Below, piece after piece: positions 52,601 through 59,911 of a stretch of 64,000 nucleotides of DNA. The stretch lies in the NCBI RefSeq assembly GCF_900142925.1, contig NZ_FRCN01000006.1:186001-250000 (forward strand), given 5' to 3'. Numbering within the stretch: the stretch's first letter is position 1; the number at the start of each line of letters is the position of its first letter. This DNA is from Chitinophaga sp. CF418. Its GTDB lineage: Bacteria; Bacteroidota; Bacteroidia; Chitinophagales; Chitinophagaceae. Both the position numbers and the translations under genes were made by a program. The notes under the pieces are model-generated. The model did no database searches, had not been told where the DNA came from, and saw only the letters and a list, made by a program, of their open reading frames with translations.

Positions 52601-52663
52601 AATCATAATAAAGATCACCAGTGTAAACTGATAGTTCTTTACCGCGTATGAAGAAATTTTCAT
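49619..52663 (-). CDS. RND-family efflux permease (AcrB-like)
   Basis: 1,014 residues. Typical RND layout: TM1 (YQFTLVIFIMIIVLGITTIL), large periplasmic loop, TM2-6 in the middle with GLVVALGLLVDDSIVVIENIERWI (TM4 Asp pair of the proton relay), second large loop and the C-terminal helices (IIVTIFLFVAVLVLEF, VVGAAVGLWVTGNSLSFVAIIGMIALAGIEVKNTILLVDF). The pump expels toxic compounds in a trimer, driven by protons, with an adaptor and TolC-type channel that are encoded by the two upstream genes. The sequence features are those of the HAE/metal-like RND of Bacteroidota; substrate unknown. Last gene of a four-gene operon. Confidence 0.96.
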   Translation of the reverse strand: MKISSYAVKNYQFTLVIFIMIIVLGITTILTMPRSEDPEVKSPFFNVVVVYPGTSPKDMEDLVVDPLEKELSSQENIKRVRTSIGDGLAVIRVEYKYKSNVDDKYQEVLRVVNGKRSALPENISIDVLRQQPSDVNIMQIALVSETASKDKLQYYAEKLQDDLETIKALKNVEIHGIPDRQVRIELNLEKISQMGLPVNKVISSIQNEMSNIPGGSIEAGNRSYNIKSSGSYQQLDEIKNTVVFNSKGKNVFLKDVAVIHYGLADEQYETRLNGHRCAFVVAAQKEGENISATKELYLPVLTQFKKTLPSNIEMIQHFDQADNVNRRLGGLGKDFMIAILLVAITLLPLGFRPALIVMISIPLSLAIGIVLLNLFGYNLNQLSIVGLVVALGLLVDDSIVVIENIERWILEGHSRMEATLKATKQIGLAVVGCTAALVIAFMPLVFLPEGAGDFIRGLPMAVILSVFASMFVSLTIIPFLASKLLPQHAGNPEGNIFMRALKRLIHGSYSRVLDKALKRPVLSIIITVIIFSGSIVLFQVVGFSLFPASEKPQFLVNITTPPQSSLAYTKSIARQVERALNKERAVTYFATNVGKGNPRIYYNVIQENERSDFAQIFIQLDNHTTPYDKLQLIEKLRRQWTPYPGAKVEVVNFEQGPPAPAPVEVRLFGDNLDTLRSLAAKVEIMLQKVPGAIYVNNPVKLLKTDIRVDIDKEKAQLLGIPSINIDRTVRLAVAGLNLGHYADKNDNDYDVLLTRNKDGRPTMDVFNNLYVNNQDDKPYPLSQVANLRMEASPLRINHQEKRRVVSITASIQEGFLTDRVINSTIEKMNAFPLPAGYSYEMGGEVETRQDSFGGFMSIIIVTIFLFVAVLVLEFKTFKSTLIVLSVIPLGVVGAAVGLWVTGNSLSFVAIIGMIALAGIEVKNTILLVDFTNQLREQGKSLEEAIREAGEIRFLPIVLTSLTAIGGLIPIAISTNPLIAPLAIVLIGGLISSTLLSRIVTPIIYKLIPPKVERH

Positions 52664-52703
52664 GATTAGTTGATTTATTAGAGGAGTTCTTACCGGGCGG
52701 GTA

Positions 52704-53771
52704 TTATTTTACGGTGATAGTGCTGCCTTCTGTCAGATAAGCGCTGCCAGAGATGATCAGGGCGCCTGCGTCCTGCAGTCCTTTGCTGATGATCACTTTA
52801 TCGGCTTCCATTCCCGCAATGGTAACAGCTATTTTGTGTGCGGTCTTGTTATCGTTGGTGACATATACATAGCCTGTACTACCATCACCTTCCAGTAACG
52901 CATCATAGGGAATGGCCCAGGGACCTTTACCATCAGCAGAAGCAGCAACTACGGGTTTGACAACGGCCTTACCAAACATGCCGAAGGCGATGGCGGAAGG
53001 TTTTTCTCCGGTTAACTTAATATCCGCAGTGAAAGAGCCGCTTTGTGGCTGCACACCTTCTGACTTACGGGAAACAACACCCTCGAAGGTCTTACCGGGA
53101 ACAGCTTCCACTTCTACGTTCGCTTTATCCTGAAGATTAATAGCTGCCCATTCTTTATTGCTGACATTCACACGCAACATCCAGTTACCTGACTGGGCGC
53201 CATTGGTTTCCAACACGGGAGTGCCCGGCTGCACCAGTTGCCCTTCACTGGCAAGTTTGCGCAGTATATAACCACTTTCGGTCGCCTGGATCTGGGAGTG
53301 CGTACGGTTGAACTGTGCAGTCTTCACCTGTTCGCCAGCCATGTCAAGAGCTGTCTTTGCATTCTGTAACTGCTCGAGGGTAGCGACACTATCCTTATAA
53401 AGATTCTCCACACGTTTGTAATCACGTTGTGCTTTTTCAAAACCCAGCTGCGCCTGTTGTACCTGCGCATTGATCTCTATAGGGTTCAGTACTGCCAGCA
53501 GTTGTCCTTTTTTAACGGCATCGCCTTCTTTCACCAGGATACGTTGGATGATACCACCCGTTTTAAAAGACAACAGCACTTCATCATCAGTAGTAAACTG
53601 GCCTGATACTGAGATAGCCGGGTTGGAGTTCATCTGGCCATTCAGCGGAAGGAGCTTCACTGGTATCTCGCTGGATTGATTATTTTTATTTTCCGCTGCG
53701 CTGGGTGCTCCGCAGGAGATGACCAGGCAGGAAAAAGATGCCAGTAGTGAGAAAGAGAGAATAGATTTCAT
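52704..53771 (-). CDS. Periplasmic adaptor (MFP) lipoprotein of the RND pump
   Basis: 355 residues. A lipoprotein signal with the lipobox VISC (SCLVISCGAPSAAE) tethers it to the outer or inner membrane. HlyD/RND adaptor organisation: N-terminal beta strand, lipoyl half (GIIQRILVKEGDAVKKGQLLAVLNPIE), alpha-helical hairpin (VQQAQLGFEKAQRDYKRVENLYKDSVATLEQLQNAKTALDMAGEQVKTA), second lipoyl half (ATESGYILRKLASEGQLVQPGTPVLET), beta-barrel and membrane-proximal domain (IPYDALLEGDGSTGYVYVTND). It bridges the pump and the TolC-like channel. It lies 40 bp upstream of the pump gene and 24 bp downstream of the channel gene. Confidence 0.95.
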   Translation of the reverse strand: MKSILSFSLLASFSCLVISCGAPSAAENKNNQSSEIPVKLLPLNGQMNSNPAISVSGQFTTDDEVLLSFKTGGIIQRILVKEGDAVKKGQLLAVLNPIEINAQVQQAQLGFEKAQRDYKRVENLYKDSVATLEQLQNAKTALDMAGEQVKTAQFNRTHSQIQATESGYILRKLASEGQLVQPGTPVLETNGAQSGNWMLRVNVSNKEWAAINLQDKANVEVEAVPGKTFEGVVSRKSEGVQPQSGSFTADIKLTGEKPSAIAFGMFGKAVVKPVVAASADGKGPWAIPYDALLEGDGSTGYVYVTNDNKTAHKIAVTIAGMEADKVIISKGLQDAGALIISGSAYLTEGSTITVK

Positions 53772-53795
53772 GTTGAATATTTTTAAGGAAGTAGA

Positions 53796-55148
53796 TTAAA
53801 GTTTATAGGAAGCCTGTGTGCGTTCAATGTCGGCGATAGCGGTTTGTACGGCAGCAAAAGCTACGGACAACTGCAGTTTTGCATTGGTAAGCTGGGTCTG
53901 TGCATCCAGTAATTCGATGTACAGTAACTGTCCCGCTTTGTATACCTTGGATTGGTCTGTATAGTATTTTTCGGATAACTGTAACTGTTGTCTGGCGCTT
54001 TTGAAGTTGGCGACTGCTGTGCGGTAGTTGTTTTCAGCCACTTGTTGTTCCAGTTGAAATGAGATGCTGGTTTCGTTGTAAGCAGCCTGCAAATTGCTAA
54101 CGTCAATGGCTGCCTGCTGTGCCTTGTATTTGCGCTGGCCGGCAGCGAAAATATCCCATTGCAGGTTCACTCCCCACATGTAGTAACGGGATTTATCATC
54201 AACATTCCAGTTGAAACCCTGTGAGCCAAGATCCAGGAAGGTGCTGACTTTCGGCACCAGGTAAGACTTTGACTGACGGTAGAATAGTGAAGCGATCTTT
54301 TGTTGCTGGGATAACTGAACTAGTTCATCTCTTGTATTGCCGGTAGGAGTGGGAGCTGGCAGTATTTCTTCCGGCATAAAGATGCTGCTGTCTATGGTAA
54401 TGGAAGCGTTCAGATCACGGTTGAGCAGGAAGTTGAAATATGCCTGGGCATTCCGTTGTTTATTTTCTGCTTCCGTAATAGCGGCTGCGATCTTTTGCTG
54501 TTCTGCCTTTGCACGGGTAAGGGCAGTGCTGTTAGTGACACCGTTGGCGAGGAAGCTGGTGTTGACCCTTATATTCTCCTGTACCTGGAGTTGTGCGGTA
54601 TTGTAGATCTCCACAGCTTTCCCCGCCTGATAATACTGGTAGTATGCAGTTTTAACGTCTTTTACCAGCTTGCGTTTATAAACGTTCACTGCAGCCTGCT
54701 GCAGTGAAATGCTTTCCTTCCTGATCTTGTTGGCGTACCATATCTCCGTATTTACCAAAGGGAGAGAAGTGCGCACGTGTACATCATAGAAGTTATCAGG
54801 GTTCAGTAAGAACGACTGATTCTGCACCTGTGGGAATTTCTCACTGTTGGTCAGCTGATTAAGTGTGCTGTAAACAGGGTTCAGCATGTCTCCGATGGGA
54901 AGATCGATCGTACGGCCGCCATCAGTTTTGGTATAGCTGCCTGCAAGGCCCACCTGAGGATAGAAAAGGCTTTTAGCTTCCTTCAGGGCATAGAGGGATT
55001 TATCCAACTGAAAGTTCTGCTGTTTCAGCCCCTGGTTCTGCGAAAAGGCGCTCTGGATATAGTCATCCAGGATCTTTCCCTGTCCATAGCCATACTGGCT
55101 GGCTATTCCGGACAAGGCGAGCAGTATTATGAACGTTTTTCTTTTCAT
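53796..55148 (-). CDS. TolC-family outer-membrane channel
   Basis: 450 residues. Signal peptide about residues 1-22. The two OEP repeats are helical hairpins: ILDDYIQSAFSQNQGLKQQNFQLDKSLYALKEAKSLFYPQVGLAGSYTKTD, then AQVQVQENIRVNTSFLANGVTNSTALTRAKAEQQKIAAAITEAENKQRNAQAYFNFLLN, and later ISFQLEQQVAENNYRTAVANFKSARQQLQLSEKYYTDQSKVYKAGQLLYIELLDAQTQL. The protein forms a trimeric barrel and periplasmic tunnel. It is the first gene of the three-part pump, 185 bp after the TetR gene; a candidate operator is placed 20 bp before its start. Confidence 0.95.
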   Translation of the reverse strand: MKRKTFIILLALSGIASQYGYGQGKILDDYIQSAFSQNQGLKQQNFQLDKSLYALKEAKSLFYPQVGLAGSYTKTDGGRTIDLPIGDMLNPVYSTLNQLTNSEKFPQVQNQSFLLNPDNFYDVHVRTSLPLVNTEIWYANKIRKESISLQQAAVNVYKRKLVKDVKTAYYQYYQAGKAVEIYNTAQLQVQENIRVNTSFLANGVTNSTALTRAKAEQQKIAAAITEAENKQRNAQAYFNFLLNRDLNASITIDSSIFMPEEILPAPTPTGNTRDELVQLSQQQKIASLFYRQSKSYLVPKVSTFLDLGSQGFNWNVDDKSRYYMWGVNLQWDIFAAGQRKYKAQQAAIDVSNLQAAYNETSISFQLEQQVAENNYRTAVANFKSARQQLQLSEKYYTDQSKVYKAGQLLYIELLDAQTQLTNAKLQLSVAFAAVQTAIADIERTQASYKL

Positions 55149-55167
55149 GATCGTAGTTGAAATTATG

Positions 55168-55179
55168 AACAGTGTTTAG
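55168..55179. promoter_or_regulatory. Candidate TetR operator in front of tolC
   Basis: AACAGTGTTTAG, containing the palindrome AACA-G-TGTT. The same 12-mer, with one change, occurs at 55972-55983 upstream of the TetR gene. Position 20 nt before the tolC start. Confidence 0.5.
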
Positions 55180-55333
55180 TAATAGAGGATAAAAAAAGAC
55201 ACATTAAGTGTCGCAATATCAGCTGTAGATCATACTGATACCTATTTTATGTTGACAAGGTCAAATAAGAGCCAGGTGTCTTCATTATCTGAGCCCCGGA
55301 TAGTTGATGGCGTCAATTATCCAACGCCATCGC

Positions 55334-55942
55334 TTATTTTTTTATCAGCCGCAGATGTTCATTTACAGTAGCTGTAATCACATTACGCATCTGATCGTCA
55401 GGTATTTGAGCAACCTTAATGCGCTCTCTGATAAAAAGGGAGATCAGGCCATGCCCAAGTGACCAGATAGAGAGAGCGGCAATCTGCGCATTCTCATATC
55501 GCAGCTGGTCGATACACTTATTCATCGTATCGGTCAGGAAATTATAAGCTTCATCGCAATTCGGCCAGTCATTACCCTCGTCTACGGCATTCATAGGAGA
55601 GCGCAGGATGAACATCAGGTCGTACAGATCCCTATGTTCGAAACCGAAGTTTACGTAGGAGTGAAGTAGCTGTTCCAATCTTTCCAGGGGATCAGTAGCT
55701 GTTACGTCTCTAACGAAAGCATTATATAACTCCAGGAAGGCCTGGCCCTGTACTTCATATAAAAGTTCGTCCTTGTCCTTATAATAGAGATAAATAGTAG
55801 CAGGGCTATATTCTATCTTATCAGCTATGTTGCGTATTGAGGTCCTGTCAAACCCCTCTTTAATAAACATTTCCATCGCGGCGTCGATGATCAGTTTCCT
55901 CATTTCCTGCTTTTCCCGTTCCTTTCTGTCTGTGATGCCCAT
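55334..55942 (-). CDS. TetR/AcrR-family repressor of the efflux operon
   Basis: 202 residues from the ATG at 55942 (an upstream ATG at 55963 adds seven residues). The N-terminal helix-turn-helix is typical: KLIIDAAMEMFIKEGFDRTSIRNIADKIEYSPATIYLYYKDKDELLYEV. The C-terminal helical ligand domain has FRDVT...HRDLYDLMFILRSPMN. Such proteins usually repress the adjacent pump genes and their own gene and are released by a pump substrate. It is on the same strand as, and 185 bp upstream of, the tolC gene, and divergent from the epimerase gene (97 bp between starts). Confidence 0.93.
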   Translation of the reverse strand: MGITDRKEREKQEMRKLIIDAAMEMFIKEGFDRTSIRNIADKIEYSPATIYLYYKDKDELLYEVQGQAFLELYNAFVRDVTATDPLERLEQLLHSYVNFGFEHRDLYDLMFILRSPMNAVDEGNDWPNCDEAYNFLTDTMNKCIDQLRYENAQIAALSIWSLGHGLISLFIRERIKVAQIPDDQMRNVITATVNEHLRLIKK

Positions 55943-55971
55943 ATAAATAACTTTACAGTACAAATTTAATA

Positions 55972-55983
55972 AACAGTGTTCAG
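55972..55983. promoter_or_regulatory. Candidate TetR operator in front of the TetR gene
   Basis: AACAGTGTTCAG, the second copy of the 12-mer that precedes tolC. It is 30 nt upstream of the TetR start and 57 nt before the divergent epimerase ATG. Confidence 0.5.
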
Positions 55984-56039
55984 AAAATAAAATATTTCTT
56001 TTAGCTTTACGTCATTAATATTAAAAAAACTACCCTATT

Positions 56040-57014
56040 ATGACCAACAACACACTATCAAACGTTACAGGATCAGGAGTTTACACAATTTTGGGAGCAG
56101 GAGGGAGTATAGCGCGGGAGCTGACAAGCGTTTTACTGGAGGAGGGCAAACAGGTGAGATTGGTAAGCAGGCAGGCGAAGCCGGTAAATGGGGTATCGGA
56201 TATTATGGCGGCAGACATTACAGATCCTTTGCAGACGCGCAGGGCTGTCAGCGGTTCATCTGTCGTGTTTTTATGTGTGGGACTGGTCTATGACCACAAG
56301 GTATGGCAGGACAAGTGGCCGAAGATCATTCAGAATGTGATTGAGGCTTGCAGCGAAGCGGGTATTCCTTTCATCTTTTTTGACAATGTCTATATGTATG
56401 GGCTGGTGAATGGCGCTATGACCGAGGATACGCCGTACAATCCGCGGAGTAAGAAAGGAGAGATCAGAGCGATGATTGCAGATAAGATCACGCAAAATGT
56501 GAAACGGGGTAATCTTACAGCGACCATCGCACGGTCGGCCGACTTTTATGGCCCTGCGGCAGACAGTACCAGCGTTCTCAATATCATGGTGATCAATAAA
56601 CTGGCGCAGGGACAAGCGGCCAACTGGATGGGCAATGACCAGGTAACCCATAGCTATACATTTATACCTGATGCAGGAAAGGCGCTTTATCTGCTGGCAG
56701 CCGATCCGTCTTCCTTTAACCAGGTATGGCATCTGCCCACGACTAATCCTGCGCCTAACGGAAAAGAATATGTGGACATGGTGGCGGCAGCTTTAAATGT
56801 GAAACCCCGTTATTCAAAGCTGAATGGTTTTATGATTCGTCTGGCAGGTCTCTTTAATAAAACTATCGGCGAGTTGCATGAGATGATGTACCAGACTACA
56901 CATCCGTATATTTTTGACAGCTCGAAATTTGAAAAGCATTTCAATTTTAAACCCACTTCTTATGAAGATGGTATTGCCCTAACGGTGAAAAGTATTGCAG
57001 ACAGCAAAAAATAA
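56040..57014 (+). CDS. NAD-dependent epimerase/dehydratase family protein
   Basis: 324 residues. An extended SDR: cofactor motif ILGAGGSIARELTSVLL (residues about 17-34), DITDP, FLCVGLVYDHKVWQDKWPKIIQNVIEACSEAGIPFIFFDNVYMYG, and TAT.ARSADFYGP, as in NAD(P)-binding NmrA or epimerase families. The catalytic Tyr of classical SDRs is replaced or displaced (YMYG). Function not assigned: it could be a sugar epimerase or an unrelated reductase. The gene is divergent from the TetR gene and could be part of the same regulon because the candidate operator is placed between them. It is followed by the SAM riboswitch. Confidence 0.85.
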   Translation: MTNNTLSNVTGSGVYTILGAGGSIARELTSVLLEEGKQVRLVSRQAKPVNGVSDIMAADITDPLQTRRAVSGSSVVFLCVGLVYDHKVWQDKWPKIIQNVIEACSEAGIPFIFFDNVYMYGLVNGAMTEDTPYNPRSKKGEIRAMIADKITQNVKRGNLTATIARSADFYGPAADSTSVLNIMVINKLAQGQAANWMGNDQVTHSYTFIPDAGKALYLLAADPSSFNQVWHLPTTNPAPNGKEYVDMVAAALNVKPRYSKLNGFMIRLAGLFNKTIGELHEMMYQTTHPYIFDSSKFEKHFNFKPTSYEDGIALTVKSIADSKK

Positions 57015-57015
57015 A

Positions 57016-57048
57016 TTTGGCGATTTAATTTGTTCTCATATACCTTTG
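57016..57048 (+). promoter_or_regulatory. Promoter of the SAM-riboswitch transcript
   Basis: Matches the Bacteroidota consensus at both boxes: TTTG (57016-57019) and TACCTTTG (57041-57048), 21-bp spacer. The predicted start (about 57055) is just before the riboswitch. Confidence 0.7.
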
Positions 57049-57065
57049 CACCAGTTCTTTAAGTT

Positions 57066-57176
57066 TCTTATCAAGAAAGGCAGAGGGAAATGGCCCTGCG
57101 AAGCCTTAGCAACCACCTGGTTCCACCAAACCGGAAAGGTGCTACATCCAGCCCGCTCACAGCGGGAAAGATAAGT
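57066..57176 (+). ncRNA. SAM-I riboswitch (S box)
   Basis: All conserved S-box elements are visible: P1 CTTATC (57067-57072) with GATAAG (57170-57175); AGAGGGA and GGCCC of P2; GCAACC; GGTGCTACATCC of P4 junction. The order and spacing match the SAM-I class. High S-adenosylmethionine should stabilise the P1 stem and let the terminator hairpin at 57211 form, lowering expression of the following trans-sulfuration gene. Confidence 0.96.
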
Positions 57177-57210
57177 CAGTAGGTTTGATCTATTTTACTA
57201 GAAATATATA

Positions 57211-57238
57211 AACTCACCTGGCTACCAGGTGAGTTTTT
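57211..57238 (+). terminator. Attenuator of the SAM riboswitch
   Basis: Perfect 11-bp stem AACTCACCTGG / CCAGGTGAGTT (57211-57221 with 57225-57235), loop CTA, followed by TTT. Its position directly after the riboswitch indicates transcription attenuation. Confidence 0.95.
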
Positions 57239-57341
57239 TGCTTTTAAGCAATTCCTGCCGCTATCTGCATCTCTTTTGATAAGTTCCTCATAAGGACATG
57301 TTTAATCAACAATTTTCATCAAACTCAAAAACACAAAAGAG

Positions 57342-58514
57342 ATGAGCACAATCACACAACTGATCCATTCTATTCCCGTAGATCCACAAACAGGCGCTAT
57401 TGCTGTACCTATTTACCAGACCTCTACTTTCGTACAGGAGGCGCCCGGCGTAAATAAAGGGTATGACTATGCAAGGACCAATAATCCCACCCGTGAAACG
57501 CTGGAAAAGATAGCTGCACAGCTGGAAGGCGGCGCTACCGGTATTGCTTTTTCCAGCGGACTGGCAGCTATTGACGCCATTGTGAAACTGTTGCAATCCG
57601 GTGATGAGATTGTTGCTGTGGATGATATCTACGGAGGGGCTTTCCGGTTATTCAACAAAGTGTATAATAAATTTGGCATCAAGGTCACTTATGTGGATAC
57701 TTCTGATGTGCAGGCTATCTTCAATGCCATTACTCCGGCCACTAAACTGATATGGCTGGAAACACCCACCAACCCTACGTTAAAGATATCTGACATTGCT
57801 GCCATTGCGAAGATTGCAGCCGCCAGTAAATGCCTTTTCTGTGTGGACAATACTTTCGCATCTCCTGTATTACAACAGCCCCTGGCGCTTGGCGCTGATA
57901 TAGTAGTGCATAGTGCTACCAAATACCTGGGAGGACATAGCGACCTTATTGCCGGTCTGGTAGTGACCAGAACGCCTGAACTGGGTGCAGAGATCAAATT
58001 CTACCAGAACGCCTGTGGCGCCATTCTCTCACCGTTTGATAGTTTTCTGTTAATCCGTGGTATAGAGACGTTACACCTGCGTGTACGGCAACACTGCGCC
58101 AATGCCCAGGCTATTGCGGAATACCTGGAGCAGCATCCGCTGGTGGATAAAGTATATTATCCCGGTCTGGCAAGCCATCCCGGTCATGACATTGCGAAAC
58201 AGCAGTCGAAAGGTTTTGGTGGGATTGTTTCGTTTACCTTCAAAGATGATACGGAAGCAACAGCACAGGCTTTTGTGACTGGTACCCAATATTTTAAGCT
58301 GGCGGAAAGCCTGGGAGGTGTTAAAAGTTTGTTATGCCATCCGGCCAGCATGACCCATAAATCCATCCCTGATGAAAAGCGGAGAGCCGCCGGGGTGGCC
58401 GATAGTCTGGTCCGTTTGTCGGTAGGACTGGAGGAGCCGGAAGACCTCCTTTCGGATCTTGATCTTGCCTTTTATAAAATTCAGCAGGCGGCCGGGTCCG
58501 TTTTAAGTTTATAG
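57342..58514 (+). CDS. Cystathionine gamma-synthase/lyase-type PLP enzyme
   Basis: 390 residues of the Cys/Met metabolism PLP family: AVPIYQTSTFVQ, YDYARTNNPTRETLE, FSSGLAAI, ETPTNPTLKI, FCVDNTFASP, and the PLP lysine Lys194 in HSATKYLGGHSD; C-terminal RLSVGLEEPEDLL. Members act on O-acyl-homoserine or cystathionine; the SAM riboswitch in front points to methionine synthesis (cystathionine gamma-synthase or O-acylhomoserine sulfhydrylase) rather than degradation. The start ATG is 103 nt after the attenuator. A long hairpin follows, covering the start of the next gene. Exact reaction is not decided by sequence alone. Confidence 0.93.
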   Translation: MSTITQLIHSIPVDPQTGAIAVPIYQTSTFVQEAPGVNKGYDYARTNNPTRETLEKIAAQLEGGATGIAFSSGLAAIDAIVKLLQSGDEIVAVDDIYGGAFRLFNKVYNKFGIKVTYVDTSDVQAIFNAITPATKLIWLETPTNPTLKISDIAAIAKIAAASKCLFCVDNTFASPVLQQPLALGADIVVHSATKYLGGHSDLIAGLVVTRTPELGAEIKFYQNACGAILSPFDSFLLIRGIETLHLRVRQHCANAQAIAEYLEQHPLVDKVYYPGLASHPGHDIAKQQSKGFGGIVSFTFKDDTEATAQAFVTGTQYFKLAESLGGVKSLLCHPASMTHKSIPDEKRRAAGVADSLVRLSVGLEEPEDLLSDLDLAFYKIQQAAGSVLSL

Positions 58515-58564
58515 TTTCGTAGTTTGCAGTTTCTGGATTGATAAACTGCAAATTGCGTAACTAT
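58511..58564 (+). promoter_or_regulatory. Long hairpin covering the start codon of the amidohydrolase
   Basis: Two 22-nt inverted arms (58511-58532 and 58543-58564), 19 of 22 identical and 21 of 22 paired if G:U is allowed, 10-nt loop. The right arm ends at the T of the ATG at 58563-58565. It could act as a terminator or block translation. See findings. Confidence 0.75.
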
Positions 58565-59873
58565 GCTAAAACGTACATTTTTCAGTGTTTGCCTCTCCGC
58601 TATATGTTACTACACTTATGCCCAGGACAACACTTCTTTTATACTCAAGGATATTACCCTGATTGATGGGAGCGGGGCTGAAGCCCGTTCCCATGTCAGT
58701 CTGGTTGTTACTGAAGACACCATTGCCGCTATACTACCGGCAGGTACAAACTACCCCGTTAAAGGCGCCGCTGAAATAGATGGTCAGGGGATGACCGTGA
58801 TGCCACTACTGGTGAACGGTCATGCGCATGTTGGATTATTAAAGGGCACGACTATTGCAGCTGCCAACTATACTCCGGAAAATGTTAACCACCATTTGAT
58901 GCAATACCTGGAATATGGTGTGGGAACAATATTGAGTCTGGGAACCGACCAGCCAGCCGCTTTCATTTTTCGGGACGCATCACGGATGGACATGCTTCCC
59001 GGCGCCTCTTTTTACACTGCCGGTTATGGTTTTGGTGCTCCTAAAGGAGTACCTCCCCTTGCATTTGGTCCAAGCATTCTGCGCCCCATAAGCGCGGATC
59101 AGGCCTTACAGGATATGCGCCGCCTGGCTGTATTGAAACCTGACTTTGTCAAGATATGGGTAGATGGAGAGCCAAGTCTTCTTCCTGAGATCTACCATGC
59201 CATCATTACAGAAGCACATGCGCATAACATTAAGGTAGCCGCACATGTATATTACCTCGAAGATGCCCGCAAGCTGGTAGATGCAGGCGTCGATGTACTG
59301 GCGCACAGTATCAGGGACCAGGAGGTGGATGATTCCCTGATCATTGCGATGAAACAGAAGAATGTCTATTATATCCCCACTCTTTGCATTGAAGAATTCG
59401 GTTTTGCTTATGCCACCCTGCCGGGATGGTTTGCTGATCCTTTCTTTGTCCGTTCGCTGGAACCCGGCGTATGGGATATGCTGAAGAGCGAAGAATATCA
59501 AAAACAACAAAACAGTGAACGGGAGCGTAAGATGAAATCGCTCCAGATCGCTTCCCGGAACCTGCATAAAATGGATAGTGCAGGCATAAAAATTGTCATG
59601 GGTACCGACTCCGGCGCACAGCCTGTGAGAGCCTTGGGCTTTTCCGAACACATGGAACTGCAGCTGATGACAGAGGCGGGAGTTCCTCCTTTAAAAGTGA
59701 TCAGGTATGCTACCTATAACGGAGCTGCCATGCTGGGAATAGAAGGGCAGACCGGCAGCCTGCTGCCCGGTAAAAAGGCTGACTTTATGGTACTGGATGC
59801 CAATCCCTTGCAGGATATCAGAGCTACACGTAGTATTAAAGCTATTTATAAGAACGGGAAACAGATACAATAA
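58563..59873 (+). CDS. Exported amidohydrolase
   Basis: 436 residues with a signal peptide ending YAQ (residue about 21). Amidohydrolase superfamily TIM barrel: HxH metal motif His87 and His89 in NGHAHVG, Lys in VKIWVDGE, His in AAHVYY and AHSI, and Asp in MGTDSG. The C-terminal PGKKADFMVLDANPLQDIR is characteristic of imidazolonepropionase-like amidohydrolases that are exported in Bacteroidota. The substrate may be a cyclic amide, peptide or similar compound, but cannot be told. It lies 48 bp after the PLP enzyme, behind the hairpin that covers its ATG. Possibly a weakly expressed downstream gene of the same operon. Confidence 0.9.
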   Translation: MLKRTFFSVCLSAICYYTYAQDNTSFILKDITLIDGSGAEARSHVSLVVTEDTIAAILPAGTNYPVKGAAEIDGQGMTVMPLLVNGHAHVGLLKGTTIAAANYTPENVNHHLMQYLEYGVGTILSLGTDQPAAFIFRDASRMDMLPGASFYTAGYGFGAPKGVPPLAFGPSILRPISADQALQDMRRLAVLKPDFVKIWVDGEPSLLPEIYHAIITEAHAHNIKVAAHVYYLEDARKLVDAGVDVLAHSIRDQEVDDSLIIAMKQKNVYYIPTLCIEEFGFAYATLPGWFADPFFVRSLEPGVWDMLKSEEYQKQQNSERERKMKSLQIASRNLHKMDSAGIKIVMGTDSGAQPVRALGFSEHMELQLMTEAGVPPLKVIRYATYNGAAMLGIEGQTGSLLPGKKADFMVLDANPLQDIRATRSIKAIYKNGKQIQ

Positions 59874-59911
59874 TCAAAACTAAGGCGCTGCCAACGCGCC
59901 GGGGAAAAAAT

